A program made the position numbers and the translations under genes. Below, in pieces: positions 44,996 through 53,927 of a stretch of 64,000 bases of DNA. This DNA is from Actinoallomurus spadix. GTDB lineage: Bacteria; Actinomycetota; Actinomycetes; Streptosporangiales; Streptosporangiaceae. Positions within the stretch are counted from its first letter, which is position 1. Every line of letters begins with the position of its first letter. The notes beneath the pieces were generated by a model, which searched no databases, was not told the origin of the DNA, and saw nothing but the letters and a program-made list of their open reading frames with translations. The DNA lies in contig NZ_JAMXMX010000007.1 of the NCBI RefSeq assembly GCF_024055725.1, positions 299,181 to 363,180 on the forward strand. The letters are read 5' to 3'.

Positions 44996-46252
44996 ATGTC
45001 AGCCGATAACGCCCTGATCGCCGCTCGCCTGCGCGCTGAACGCAAGAAGCGGCGAATGACCGTCCAGGCTGTCGCGGAAGCGTTCCGCGATCACGCCACC
45101 GAACGTGAGCGGCGGCGCCTCCCCAAGCTCAAGGACCTCTGCCGGACGATTCGCGGTCACGAGGCCGCCGAGCATCCGCCCGGCCCGCGCTACCGGATGC
45201 TGTATGCCGCCGTTTACGACATGTCGGAGGACGACCTTTTCGGGGATGACGGCGAGGCTCAGTCGTCACCGTGGCGAGTCCCGGGCGTCAATCCGAACGA
45301 CCGGGTCACCCCCGACGACGAGGAGCGGCTCGCGCTGGCGACCGTCCGCGCTACACGGCCCGACTCGCGCGTCGTGGAGTCGTTGGCCACTGTCCTGGCC
45401 GAGCAGCGCCGGCTAGAGGACGCTGTGGGTTCGGCGCCGGTTCTCCAGGTTGTCGAGGTTCAGCTCCCGATGGTGCAGCGGCTCGTCGCCGAAGCGCGCG
45501 GCCCGGTCCGCCCCGGACTGGTCGATGTTGCGGCCCAGTGGGCGCAGTTCTCCGGCTGGCTGAACATCGCCGTAGGGAACGCGCCGGCGGCCCGCATGTC
45601 GCTCGACCGCGCGGCCGAGCATGCCGAGGAGATCGGCGACGCCGCTATGGTCGGAACGGTCCTGTCGTGGAAGGCGTACCTCGCCGAACGCACGGGTCAG
45701 ATCGGCCCGATGGTCGGGATGGCGCGAGCGGCGCAGCGTAATCGGATCGGCCCGGGCCACGCGTATGACCTTTTCCTCGAAGCGCGCGGGCGCGCCCTCG
45801 GCGGTGAACCGCGCGAAGCGGAACGGTTGCTCGGGGAGGCGCGAACAGCCGCGGCCGATGCCGAGCCCGAAGATGCTCGGCCGTGGGAGTACTACTACTT
45901 GGAGCCGGGTTTCTTCACCCTCGAGGCAGGAGTCACGAATGTCTACCTCGGACGGGACGATCCACAGCGGAACGCTCAGGCCGTTGAGCTCTTAACCGCA
46001 GGACTGGCCGAGTTGCCCACTGAGATGCGCGGCGCGGAGTGGGCCGGTGAATACATCGCTCATCAGGCGGTCGCACAGCTTCAGGCATCGGAGGCCGAGT
46101 CCGCCTGTGCGGCCGTGCTCGAAGCGGCCGGGATCGCCCACGCGACTTCGTCCGAGTCGCTGCTCAGAAGATTGCGCGAAATTTACGGTCGGATGCTCCG
46201 GAAGTGGCCGACCGATCCGGCCGTGACCGGCTTGCTCGATGCTCTGCGCTGA
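44996..46252 (+). CDS. XRE-type helix-turn-helix regulator with helical-repeat C-terminus
   Basis: The 418-residue protein begins with a Cro/CI-type helix-turn-helix (IAARLRAERKKRRMTVQAVA) of the kind found in large actinobacterial regulators. It continues into a long helical region (about 110-418) with TPR-like pairs (WLNIAVGNAPAARMSLDRAAEHAEEIGD, quoted in part). GAGGTG lies 8 bases before the ATG. Base use is slightly less GC-biased than in its neighbours, and a TTA codon occurs at 45992-45994 (residue 333), which suggests accessory status and possible bldA control. The target genes are unknown. Confidence 0.85.
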   Translation: MSADNALIAARLRAERKKRRMTVQAVAEAFRDHATERERRRLPKLKDLCRTIRGHEAAEHPPGPRYRMLYAAVYDMSEDDLFGDDGEAQSSPWRVPGVNPNDRVTPDDEERLALATVRATRPDSRVVESLATVLAEQRRLEDAVGSAPVLQVVEVQLPMVQRLVAEARGPVRPGLVDVAAQWAQFSGWLNIAVGNAPAARMSLDRAAEHAEEIGDAAMVGTVLSWKAYLAERTGQIGPMVGMARAAQRNRIGPGHAYDLFLEARGRALGGEPREAERLLGEARTAAADAEPEDARPWEYYYLEPGFFTLEAGVTNVYLGRDDPQRNAQAVELLTAGLAELPTEMRGAEWAGEYIAHQAVAQLQASEAESACAAVLEAAGIAHATSSESLLRRLREIYGRMLRKWPTDPAVTGLLDALR

Positions 46253-46430
46253 TTCGGAACTGAGTGGTCGCCGGTGTGATGTTTCGCTGCCACAGCCCGT
46301 CGGCTGGACACGTCGGCTTGGCCGCTGCTGTTGCCACATTGCCGTCGGAATGCCTGACGAATCTCCGTAATGTCGGTTTTGAACCGTCACGGGCGGCGGT
46401 GAGGTTCTGCACTTCCCGGTCTAGGTGGAT

Positions 46431-46474
46431 CCTTCCGGCCGCCGTGCGAGACCCGTGCCACGCAGGCCGGAAGG
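46431..46474 (-). terminator. terminator after the lysozyme-like membrane protein gene
   Basis: CCTTCCGGCC (46431-46440) pairs perfectly with GGCCGGAAGG (46465-46474). The 24-base loop can fold further. It lies just beyond the leftward gene's stop at 46485. Confidence 0.65.
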
Positions 46475-46484
46475 CGGGGCGGGG

Positions 46485-47315
46485 TCAGTTGATGAGGACG
46501 CGGTCCGTGGGGGCCTGGGTGTCGTTGGTCCAGCCGTCGTGGCCCTGGGCCGAGCGCCAGCGCCGGCCGGCGTAGCGGACCTCGTGGATGCCGTACGGCT
46601 GGGCGTGCGCGACCATCCACGTCGCCATCGTCCACCCGCTGCGGGCGTTGGGCGCGGTGATGCCGTCGCCGGTGTCCTTGCGCTTGAGCGTCTTGCGGAG
46701 GGTGTCGAGGGCCTGCGGGGCCTGGTCCTGCTTCTTGCGCTTGTTCGGCGGGTACCAGCAGCGTACGGCGCCGGGCACGCGGCCGGTGTAGGCCGCGGCC
46801 ATGATCCGTGCGTCCTCCTCGTGCCGGGCGTAGGCCTTGCCGTCCGCGCTGCGCTGGACCTTCTGGGCCGCGTCGTGGACGGGCAGGCCGGTGTAGTCCT
46901 TGACCTTGACGAGCGCGCTGAAGAAGCGGTTCGCGGCGTAGGCCGGGTCCTTGAGCTGGGTGGACGTTCCCCAGCCCTGGGACGGGCGCTGCTGGAAGAG
47001 GCCGACGGAGTCGCGGTCGCCGCTCTCCAGGTTCCGCAGGTGCGACTCCTGCAGCGCCGTGGCGTACGCGATGACGACGGCCTCCTCGGGGAGCTTCTTG
47101 CGCAGGGCGACGGCGGCGATCGTGGCGGCGTTGGCGGCCTGGTCGAGGTCCAGCGGCATGACCCCGGCGCTCGTACGGGCCTCGCAGTTGGTGCCGTGGA
47201 GGTACGGGCGGAAGTGGACGTACAGCGCGACAGCGCCGCCGACGATGACCATCGTGGTGACCAACGCGATGACGGCGAGCTGCAGCCGTCTCCCACTCGT
47301 CCGACTCACGGGCAT
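46485..47315 (-). CDS. membrane-anchored protein with lytic-transglycosylase-like segment
   Basis: The 276-residue protein has one N-terminal transmembrane helix (about 12-33) and an extracytoplasmic domain. The segment ALQESHLRNLESGDRDSVGLFQQRPSQGWG has the Glu and the SVGLFQ pattern typical of lysozyme/transglycosylase-like folds. Some databases label such actinobacterial proteins heavy-metal transporters, which the sequence does not support. It is divergent from dapD, whose product feeds murein precursors; a role in the cell wall is inferred. The start is ATG 47315 or GTG 47309. Confidence 0.78.
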   Translation of the reverse strand: MPVSRTSGRRLQLAVIALVTTMVIVGGAVALYVHFRPYLHGTNCEARTSAGVMPLDLDQAANAATIAAVALRKKLPEEAVVIAYATALQESHLRNLESGDRDSVGLFQQRPSQGWGTSTQLKDPAYAANRFFSALVKVKDYTGLPVHDAAQKVQRSADGKAYARHEEDARIMAAAYTGRVPGAVRCWYPPNKRKKQDQAPQALDTLRKTLKRKDTGDGITAPNARSGWTMATWMVAHAQPYGIHEVRYAGRRWRSAQGHDGWTNDTQAPTDRVLIN

Positions 47316-47380
47316 GAAGGTACCCGTTCCTTACACCCTGCCGGACATTCGCCGACGCGGCCGCCGCTATTCTCACCGGC

Positions 47381-48217
47381 ATGACCGACACGTTCACCAG
47401 CCCGATCTCAGACGCCATTGATGAGCTGTGGGAGCGCCGGGCCGATCTGAGCCCCGAGGACACCGACGCCCGATCCGCCATCGTGGGCGCGGTCGACCTG
47501 ATCGACTCCGGGCAGGCGCGTGTGGCGTTCGTCGACAAGGCCACCGACGAGGTGATCGTCGACGAGCGCGCCAAGCGGGCGATCCTGCTGAGCTTCAAGG
47601 TGCTGGGCATGGTCCGCGCGCAGGTGGGCGACTTCCACCACCACGACCGGATTCCGCTGAAGACCCGTCTGGACGGGGTGCGCGTGGTGCCCGGCGCCAT
47701 CGCCCGCTGGGGGTCCTACCTCGCGCCGGGCGTGGTCCTGATGCCGTCGTTCACGAACATCGGCGCGTACGTCGACTCCGGCACGATGGTCGACACCTGG
47801 GCGACGGTCGGGTCCTGCGCGCAGATCGGCAAGAACGTCCACCTGTCCGGCGGCGTCGGCATCGGTGGCGTGCTGGAGCCGCCGAACGCCAAGCCCGTCA
47901 TCATCGGGGACGAGGCCATGATCGGCAGCCGCTCGATGATCGTCGAGGGGGCCCGCGTGGGCACGGGCGCGGTCGTGGGTTCCGGGACGAACCTGTCCGC
48001 CTCGATGCCGGTCATCGACGTGGAGACCGGCGAGCAGCTGAGCCGGGGCCGCATCCCCGACTGGTGCGTCGCCGTCGGCGGCACGCGGCTGAAGGAGTTC
48101 CCCGGCGGAACGTTCGGGATGCCCGCCGTCCTGGTGATCAAGCGCCTGGAGCCGGGCGTGCGGCACGACAAGTCGCAGCTCAACGACGTTCTGCGTGACC
48201 ACGGCCTGAGCGCCTGA
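47381..48217 (+). CDS. dapD: tetrahydrodipicolinate N-succinyltransferase
   Basis: The enzyme transfers succinyl from succinyl-CoA to tetrahydrodipicolinate in diaminopimelate/lysine synthesis. The 278-residue chain contains a left-handed beta-helix of hexapeptide repeats (about 100-230), with the active-site segments MPSFTNIGAYVDSGTMVDTWATVG and GGVGIGGVLEPP (first quoted in part by family). TATTCT lies 7 bases before the ATG with no ribosome-binding site, indicating a leaderless transcript. It acts directly before dapC in the pathway. Confidence 0.96.
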   Translation: MTDTFTSPISDAIDELWERRADLSPEDTDARSAIVGAVDLIDSGQARVAFVDKATDEVIVDERAKRAILLSFKVLGMVRAQVGDFHHHDRIPLKTRLDGVRVVPGAIARWGSYLAPGVVLMPSFTNIGAYVDSGTMVDTWATVGSCAQIGKNVHLSGGVGIGGVLEPPNAKPVIIGDEAMIGSRSMIVEGARVGTGAVVGSGTNLSASMPVIDVETGEQLSRGRIPDWCVAVGGTRLKEFPGGTFGMPAVLVIKRLEPGVRHDKSQLNDVLRDHGLSA

Positions 48218-48232
48218 CGCCTTCCGTACGCG

Positions 48233-48265
48233 CGAGGTGCCGGGGCACGCCGCCCCGGCACCTCG
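48233..48265. terminator. bidirectional terminator between dapD and the lysozyme gene
   Basis: CGAGGTGCCGGGGC (48233-48246) pairs perfectly with 48252-48265 around a 5-base loop, between two convergent gene ends. Confidence 0.85.
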
Positions 48266-48277
48266 TCTCATCGGCGA

Positions 48278-49108
48278 TCAGGTGTTGTTGGCGAGGGCGA
48301 GCAGGCGCGTCGAGTCGCCGTTGAAGGTGTCCTGGTCACCCGGGAACGTGCCGCTGTCGGCGTACTGCCAGAAGGTGTAGAAGCTCCAGCCGTACGGCAG
48401 GGTGCCGGCCGAGGTGGAGTACTTCGCGATCCACAGCGGGCTGTTGCTCGCGAAGGTCGCGTCGTTGTTGCCGGTGCACGACTTCCACCAGTCGAGGGTC
48501 GTGTAGATGACCGCCCACCGGCCGGTCTTGGCGTGGTACTCGTTGATGAACGCGTGGATCCAGCTCTTCATCGAGGACTGGCTCAGGCCGTAGCAGGTGG
48601 CGCCGTACGGGTTGTACTCGATGTCGAGCGCGCCGGGCAGCGTCTGGTTGTCGCGGGACCAGCCGCCGCCGTGGGCGGCGAAGTAGTCGGCCTGTGCCGC
48701 GCCGCTCGAGGTGTTCGGCGTGGCGAAGTGGTACGCGCCGCGGATCAGGCCGACGTTGTAGGACCCGACGTACTGCTGCGAGAAGTAGGGGTTCTGGTAG
48801 GACGTGCCCTCGGTGGCCTTGACGTAGGCGAACCTGGCGCCGTTGCTCTTCACCGTGCTCCAGCCGACGTTGCCCTGGTGGCTGGAGACGTCGAGGCCCG
48901 GAAGCCCGGCCACCAGGGGGCTGACGGTGCCGCCGGAGGTGCTCCGGGCGGCCAGGCCGGAGCCGGCGTGGTCCTGGTCGGGGTGGGTGATGGGGTTCGG
49001 TGACGCGCCGGCCGCGGGGGCGGCGGCGAGGACGCCTCCGGCGACGGCGAGCGCGGCGAACGCCGTGGTCAGGCGGCGGGCGATGCGGGTGCGGGGGGAT
49101 GGGGCCAC
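48278..49108 (-). CDS. secreted GH25 lysozyme (N-acetylmuramidase)
   Basis: This enzyme hydrolyses the glycan strands of peptidoglycan outside the cell. The 276-residue precursor has a Sec signal peptide (to about residue 35), a Ser/Gly-rich linker and a GH25 domain. The domain contains DVSSHQGNVGW (catalytic-site Asp), FAYVKATEGTSY, GALDIEYNPYG (Asp/Glu pair) and a C-terminal FWQYADSG. The next gene in the same direction is a peptidoglycan amidase, so the two probably act together in wall turnover or lysis of competitors. Confidence 0.93.
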   Translation of the reverse strand: MAPSPRTRIARRLTTAFAALAVAGGVLAAAPAAGASPNPITHPDQDHAGSGLAARSTSGGTVSPLVAGLPGLDVSSHQGNVGWSTVKSNGARFAYVKATEGTSYQNPYFSQQYVGSYNVGLIRGAYHFATPNTSSGAAQADYFAAHGGGWSRDNQTLPGALDIEYNPYGATCYGLSQSSMKSWIHAFINEYHAKTGRWAVIYTTLDWWKSCTGNNDATFASNSPLWIAKYSTSAGTLPYGWSFYTFWQYADSGTFPGDQDTFNGDSTRLLALANNT

Positions 49109-49198
49109 GGTCTCCTCCTGAGGGATCGGGAGTGGCGGGGGTGGAACTGCCGTGCGGGCGGGTGGACTCGGGGAACCGGGGACGGAGGGGCCCGGTCG

Positions 49199-50026
49199 TC
49201 AGGGGCGGCGGTCGGCGGCGCCGACGGCGGGGCCGTGGTCGCCGAGGGTCCGCGGCGCGGGCCGGTCCGATCGCGGAACGGACGTCTCGGTGCGCGTGGC
49301 GGCCGCCAGGCCGAGGGCGGCGGCGACCTCGGACCGCAGGCGGGGGAGCCGCGCGTACAGCGCGTCGCCGGGGCACTGCGTGGTGGCGTTGTAGTCGCGG
49401 TGGCCGACGATCGCGGTGGACGGGGAGAGCCCGTAGATGTCGCACAGCCACGCGAGGGTCTTGACGAGGGAGTTCCAGAGGGCGGTGGGCGGCAGCTCGG
49501 TGATGTAGGTGCCCTCGTTCTCGATGCCGAGGGTGTGGCCGTTCTCGTTGGCGCACTGGGCGCCCATGACGTTCGCGCCCTTGCCGATGGCCTCGATGGA
49601 GCGGTTGCGGCCCTCCATCACGTAGCCGCCGCGGCTGATGGTGAGTTGCTGCCCGGTGTCGCTCCAGCCGTTGGTGTCCATGTGGAGGTCCTGGCAGTCG
49701 CGGGACAGCTGGAAGGCGTGAGCGAGCGAGTAGTCGGTGGAGTTGGGGAAGGCCATGTGGTGCACGATCAGGTGGTCGGGCGCCTTGATGATCGTGGCCG
49801 GTGAGGTCGGGGGCCGCGCGCCCCACTCGGCGCGCGTGTAGACGTGCGGCGCGGTGACGGCCCGGGCGGAACGCGGGCGGGTCAGGTCGGCGGCGCCGAG
49901 GAGTACGGCGCCGCCCGTGATCGCGGCCGCGCGCCTGAGCAGTTCGCGGCGGCCGACGCCGGGTCGGTGCTCGGGGGCGGGCGGGGTCGTGGCCGGTCCG
50001 GGGGGATGGGCGGGGAGGTGGTGCAT
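49199..50026 (-). CDS. Tat-exported N-acetylmuramoyl-L-alanine amidase (PGRP/amidase_2)
   Basis: This zinc amidase cleaves the bond between muramic acid and the stem peptide. The 275-residue precursor has a twin-arginine signal (GRRELLRRAAAITGGAVLLGA) and then a PGRP domain starting at YTRAEWGARPP. The zinc ligands are visible in LIVHHMAFP and in VGHRDYNATTQCPGD. ATG at 50026 begins before the Tat motif; longer in-frame starts add unrelated sequence. A low-complexity Ala/Arg/Pro-rich tail ends the protein. A 220-base AT-richer gap upstream separates it from the divergent dapE. Confidence 0.92.
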   Translation of the reverse strand: MHHLPAHPPGPATTPPAPEHRPGVGRRELLRRAAAITGGAVLLGAADLTRPRSARAVTAPHVYTRAEWGARPPTSPATIIKAPDHLIVHHMAFPNSTDYSLAHAFQLSRDCQDLHMDTNGWSDTGQQLTISRGGYVMEGRNRSIEAIGKGANVMGAQCANENGHTLGIENEGTYITELPPTALWNSLVKTLAWLCDIYGLSPSTAIVGHRDYNATTQCPGDALYARLPRLRSEVAAALGLAAATRTETSVPRSDRPAPRTLGDHGPAVGAADRRP

Positions 50027-50246
50027 GGCGGAGGGGTCCTTCCGGCGGGGGTGAAGGGGTGATCCGCTCCCTCTCAACAGGTAAATAACCAACGCGCCAT
50101 GCCTGAAGTAAGTGGAAAATTCCCCTAATCTCGGCGTCTCCGTTGGCAGGTCGGTGAGTCCGTGCACGTCAGGGCGTTCGCGGTCGGGGCATCAGTCGCC
50201 GGGCGCCTGGCCGGATCCGGGCACCACTGGCGTAGGCTCAGGCCCC

Positions 50247-51302
50247 ATGCGGCTTGATCTGACTCAGGACGTCGCGTCCCTGACCGCGGCGATCGTCGAC
50301 ATCGAATCGGTGAGCGGCAACGAGAAGGCCCTCGCCGACGCGGTCGAGGAGGCGCTGCGCGCGCTGCCCCACCTGTCCGTCGAGCGGGACGGCGACACCG
50401 TCATCGCGCGGACGTCGCAGGGCCGGAGCGAGCGGGTCGTGATCGCCGGGCACCTCGACACCGTCCCCATCAACCGGAACCTCCCCTCCCGCGTCGAGGG
50501 CGACCGCCTGTACGGCTGCGGCACCGGTGACATGAAGGCCGGCGTCGCCGTGCAGCTCAAGCTGGCCACCATCCCCGAGACCACCCGGGACGTCACGTAC
50601 TTCTTCTACGAGTGCGAGGAGATCGAGGAGGAGCGCAACGGACTCAAGCGCATCGGCCAGACCCGCCCCGAACTCCTGCGCGCCGACTTCGCCGTCCTGA
50701 TGGAGCCGTCGGGCGGCATCGTCGAGGGCGGCTGCCAGGGCACGATCCGCGTCGAGGTCACGGTTCCGGGGGAGCGCGCGCACAGTGCGCGGTCCTGGAT
50801 GGGGACGAACGCCATCCACCAGGCCGGCGCGGTGCTCGACCTCCTGCGGTCGTACGAGCCGGCGCGGCCCGTGGTGGACGGCCTGGAGTACCACGAGGGG
50901 CTCAACGCGGTGTTCGTCCGGGGCGGCGTCGCGGGCAACGTGATCCCCGACGAGTGCGTCGTCACGATCAACTACCGCTTCGCGCCCGACAAGTCCCTCG
51001 AGGACGCCGAGCGGTACCTCCGGAAGCTGTTCGACGGCTATGAGGTCACCGTGGTCGACGGCGCGCCCGGCGCGCGCCCTGGCCTGACGCACCCGGTCGC
51101 CGCGGCGTTCGTCGAGGCCACCGGCGGCGCGGCGCGCGCCAAGTTCGGCTGGACCGACGTGGCGAGGTTCTCCGAGCTGGGCATCCCCGCCGTCAACTAC
51201 GGTCCCGGCGAGCCCAGCCTGTCGCACACCCGAGACGAGTACGTCGAGATCCCGCGGATCTTCGCCAGTGAGGAACGGATGCGGACCTGGCTCACGACCT
51301 GA
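50247..51302 (+). CDS. dapE: succinyl-diaminopimelate desuccinylase
   Basis: The enzyme releases succinate from N-succinyl-diaminopimelate, the last step of the succinylase branch. The 351-residue M20 metallopeptidase-fold enzyme has zinc ligands in VVIAGHLDTVP, LYGCGTGDMKAG, ECEEIEEE and VLMEPSGG, and a C-terminal LSHTRDEYVEI. ATG at 50247 has no ribosome-binding site but has TAGGCT 8 bases upstream, pointing to leaderless expression. Upstream in-frame starts add non-homologous sequence. A related M20 domain is fused into the carrier-protein operon at 60.2 kb. Confidence 0.95.
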   Translation: MRLDLTQDVASLTAAIVDIESVSGNEKALADAVEEALRALPHLSVERDGDTVIARTSQGRSERVVIAGHLDTVPINRNLPSRVEGDRLYGCGTGDMKAGVAVQLKLATIPETTRDVTYFFYECEEIEEERNGLKRIGQTRPELLRADFAVLMEPSGGIVEGGCQGTIRVEVTVPGERAHSARSWMGTNAIHQAGAVLDLLRSYEPARPVVDGLEYHEGLNAVFVRGGVAGNVIPDECVVTINYRFAPDKSLEDAERYLRKLFDGYEVTVVDGAPGARPGLTHPVAAAFVEATGGAARAKFGWTDVARFSELGIPAVNYGPGEPSLSHTRDEYVEIPRIFASEERMRTWLTT

Positions 51303-51337
51303 ACAGCAGCAGCGACATCGACCCGGGAGGTGGCCTG

Positions 51338-51733
51338 ATGAGCCAGGTTATGGCCGACGGACTGACGATCGCGGAGGCGGCCGAGCGCACCGGCGTCTCC
51401 ACCCATACCCTGCGCTACTACGAGCGCATCGGCGCGTTCCGTGAGCCTCCGGAGCGCGACGCCAGCGGGCACCGCCGCTATTCCGACCGTGACCTGTCGT
51501 GGATCACCCTGCTGACCCGGCTGCGCGCGACCGGGATGCCCATCGCGACCATCCTGCGCTACGCCGAGCTGGCCCGGGAGGGCAACGGCACGGCCGCCGA
51601 CCGCAAGGCGCTCCTTCTGGCACACCGCGCGGAGGTGGTCGCGCACATCGACGAGCTGCAGCGGGACCTCGAGCTCATCGACCACAAGATCAACATCTAC
51701 GAGGAGATCGAGCGGACCCGCATCGGCCGGTGA
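51338..51733 (+). CDS. MerR-family regulator
   Basis: The 131-residue protein has an N-terminal winged helix (LTIAEAAERTGVSTHTLRYYERIGAF) followed by a coiled-coil dimerisation helix (about 85-125). There is no C-terminal cysteine cluster for metal sensing, so it probably belongs to the redox/aldehyde or drug-responsive subgroup. GGGAGGTGG precedes the ATG. It follows dapE by 35 bases and could be co-transcribed with it. Confidence 0.92.
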   Translation: MSQVMADGLTIAEAAERTGVSTHTLRYYERIGAFREPPERDASGHRRYSDRDLSWITLLTRLRATGMPIATILRYAELAREGNGTAADRKALLLAHRAEVVAHIDELQRDLELIDHKINIYEEIERTRIGR

Positions 51734-51740
51734 CGTAGGC

Positions 51741-51777
51741 CGTCTGACGGAGGCCGTCAGACGGCCTCCGTCAGACG
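51741..51777. terminator. 37-bp perfect palindrome, bidirectional terminator
   Basis: Eighteen-base arms (51741-51758 and 51760-51777) are perfectly complementary around a single A. Within it, alternative pairings such as GGCCGTCTGACGG with CCGTCAGACGGCC are also possible. It lies 8 bases after the MerR stop and includes the stop codon (51771-51773) of the leftward glycosyltransferase gene. Confidence 0.8.
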
Positions 51778-53927
51778 CCGACCCGGGACGGCAGGGGGTC
51801 CCCCTCCGAGAACGTCCCGGTCCGGCGGATGACGTGCCAGCGCAGCCGGGCGCCCAGCACGGCCGTGACCAGCGACTGGATGACGACCAGGTACATCAGC
51901 TGCCGGTAGACGACCTGCTGCAGCGGCATCACCCAGAGAGTGGTCAGGCGTTCGCCGTCGAGACGCAGCGCGTACATCGCGGCCGCCGCCTGGGCCGCGG
52001 CGAAGGCCACCCAGGACACCACGACGGTCACCGGGTTCAGGACGAACATCCCGTATACGGCGAAGACGTCGACCACGGGGGCGAGGCACGGCAGTGCGAC
52101 CTGGAAGATGGCCAGGTACGGCAGGCAACGGCGGCCGAACCGGCCGGAGCGGCCCCGTTCGACGAGCGCCCGCTTGTGCTTCCACATCGCCTGCATGGTG
52201 CCGTAGCACCAGCGGTACCGCTGGCGCCAGAGCTGCCGCAGCGAGGACGGCGCCTCGGTCCAGGCGAGGGCGGTCTCCTCGTACACGACCCGCCAGCCCG
52301 CGCGGCAGATCGCCATGGTCAGGTCCGTGTCCTCGGCGAGGGTCTCGGTGCTGAGGCCGCCGACCGAGGCGAGAGCCGCCCGCCGGAACGCCCCGATCGC
52401 GCCGGGCACGGTGGGCATGCACTCGAGCACGTCGAACATCCGCCGGTCGAGGTTGAAACCGATGACGTACTCCAGGTGCTGCCAGCGGCCGATGAGGCCC
52501 TTGCGGTTGGCCACCTTGGTGTTGCCGCTGACCGCCCCGACCCGAGGGTCGTCCAGCGGGCGGACGAGGTTGCCGATCGTGTCGCGCTGGAAGACCGTGT
52601 CGCCGTCGACGAGGACCAGCACGTCGTAGGACGCGTTGGCGATGCCGGTGTTCAGCGCCGCGGGTTTGCCCCCGTTCGGCCGCCGGATGAGCCGGACGTT
52701 CGCGATCTCTTGTTCCAGCCGCGCTCCGATGACCGGGGTGTCGTCGCTCGAACCGTCATCGACGATGAGGACCTCGATGGGGGCGGGGTAGTCGGTCGCG
52801 ACGAGGGAGCGCACCGTCGCCGCCAGGCCGACCTCCTCGTTGTAGGCCGGGACGATCACCGATACGGGCGGTGGAACGTTCCCCGCCCCGTGTGGCGCCG
52901 TACGGCGACGGCGGCGCTCGCGACGCACCCGCCGTACGTGGATGTGCGCGAACAGCGGGAGCGCGAACAACCGCAGGGTGGTCAGCACACCGGCGATCCC
53001 GAACAGGACGCCGAGCCAGCCGGTCAGCCGGCTGGACCAGCGCTGGCCGTCGATCAGCGCGGTCCCGGTGACCTTGTCGAGGGTCGAGGCGGGCACGTCG
53101 GCGGACGGCAGGCGCATCGCCTGGCTGAGGGTCGTGAACCGGTACCCCTTCGCGGTCAGGCGGGTCAGCAGCGTGTCGAGGGCCTGCACCGTCTGGGTGC
53201 GGTCACCGCCCGAGTCGTGCAGCATCAGGACCGCGCCGGCGCCCTTCCGCGGCGTCGCGGCCTGAACGATCTTGTCCACGCCCGGGCGCTTCCAGTCCTC
53301 GGTGTCCTGGTCGGTGAGCGCCACGACGTAGCCCTGCCGCGCGGCCTCCCGTGCGGCGCGGTACTCGGGCGCCGACAGGCCGTTCGGCACGGAGGAGTAC
53401 GGCATCCGGATGAGCCGGGTGTGGATGCCGGCCGCGCCGGCGAGCGCTTGCTGGGTTAGGTCCAGCTCGAAGCGGATGCGCCAGGGGGACGAACTCGCCA
53501 TGTCGATGTGGGTGTAGGTGTGCGAGCCGATCTCGTTGCCCTCACGGAGCGCCCGGTCGACGATGTCGGGATGGTCGGCCGCATGCGCGCCGATGACGAA
53601 GAAGGTCGCGTGCGCCCCGTGGCGCCGCAGCACGTCGAGGATCTGCGGGGTCCAGCGAGGGTCGGGCCCGTCATCGAAGGTGAGCGCGATCGTACGCCGC
53701 GGGGCCCGGACGCTCTTGGGCGTACCGTCCGACAGGTTGACGACGGGACCGCCGCCGGCCACGGCGGCGGGCGCCGAACCGCTCCCGGTGTACTCGTGCT
53801 GCACCGACTCCCCGACGATCCCGTGCGCGTAGCCGGCCAGCAGCAGGCCGCCGACCAGTGTCAGGGCGCCGAGGAGGAGCAGGATCCAGTGGCCGCGTGG
53901 ATCACGCCGGCGCTTCTCGCGTGCCAT
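51771..53927 (-). CDS. fused polysaccharide deacetylase / processive family 2 glycosyltransferase
   Basis: The 718-residue membrane enzyme starts with a transmembrane helix (about 12-34). An extracytoplasmic NodB-type deacetylase domain (about 75-300) follows, with metal ligands in TFDDGPD and SHTYTHIDM. Helices lead to a cytoplasmic GT2 domain (about 365-600) with VSVIVPAYNEE, LVDGDT, AEDTDL and the processive QRYRW motif, and the chain ends in several more helices. It is likely to polymerise an N-acetylhexosamine and deacetylate the product outside. Its ATG overlaps the stop of the small membrane gene upstream; longer in-frame starts run through that gene and are rejected. Confidence 0.92.
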   Translation of the reverse strand: MAREKRRRDPRGHWILLLLGALTLVGGLLLAGYAHGIVGESVQHEYTGSGSAPAAVAGGGPVVNLSDGTPKSVRAPRRTIALTFDDGPDPRWTPQILDVLRRHGAHATFFVIGAHAADHPDIVDRALREGNEIGSHTYTHIDMASSSPWRIRFELDLTQQALAGAAGIHTRLIRMPYSSVPNGLSAPEYRAAREAARQGYVVALTDQDTEDWKRPGVDKIVQAATPRKGAGAVLMLHDSGGDRTQTVQALDTLLTRLTAKGYRFTTLSQAMRLPSADVPASTLDKVTGTALIDGQRWSSRLTGWLGVLFGIAGVLTTLRLFALPLFAHIHVRRVRRERRRRRTAPHGAGNVPPPVSVIVPAYNEEVGLAATVRSLVATDYPAPIEVLIVDDGSSDDTPVIGARLEQEIANVRLIRRPNGGKPAALNTGIANASYDVLVLVDGDTVFQRDTIGNLVRPLDDPRVGAVSGNTKVANRKGLIGRWQHLEYVIGFNLDRRMFDVLECMPTVPGAIGAFRRAALASVGGLSTETLAEDTDLTMAICRAGWRVVYEETALAWTEAPSSLRQLWRQRYRWCYGTMQAMWKHKRALVERGRSGRFGRRCLPYLAIFQVALPCLAPVVDVFAVYGMFVLNPVTVVVSWVAFAAAQAAAAMYALRLDGERLTTLWVMPLQQVVYRQLMYLVVIQSLVTAVLGARLRWHVIRRTGTFSEGDPLPSRVGV

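Noticed and set aside
44706..45017. Possible 103-residue gene before the XRE-type regulator
   Set aside because: No ribosome-binding site, no recognisable domain, and it overlaps the regulator's start.
51834..53459. 541-codon rightward frame opposite the deacetylase-glycosyltransferase
   Set aside because: Antisense shadow of a two-domain enzyme with intact motifs on the other strand.
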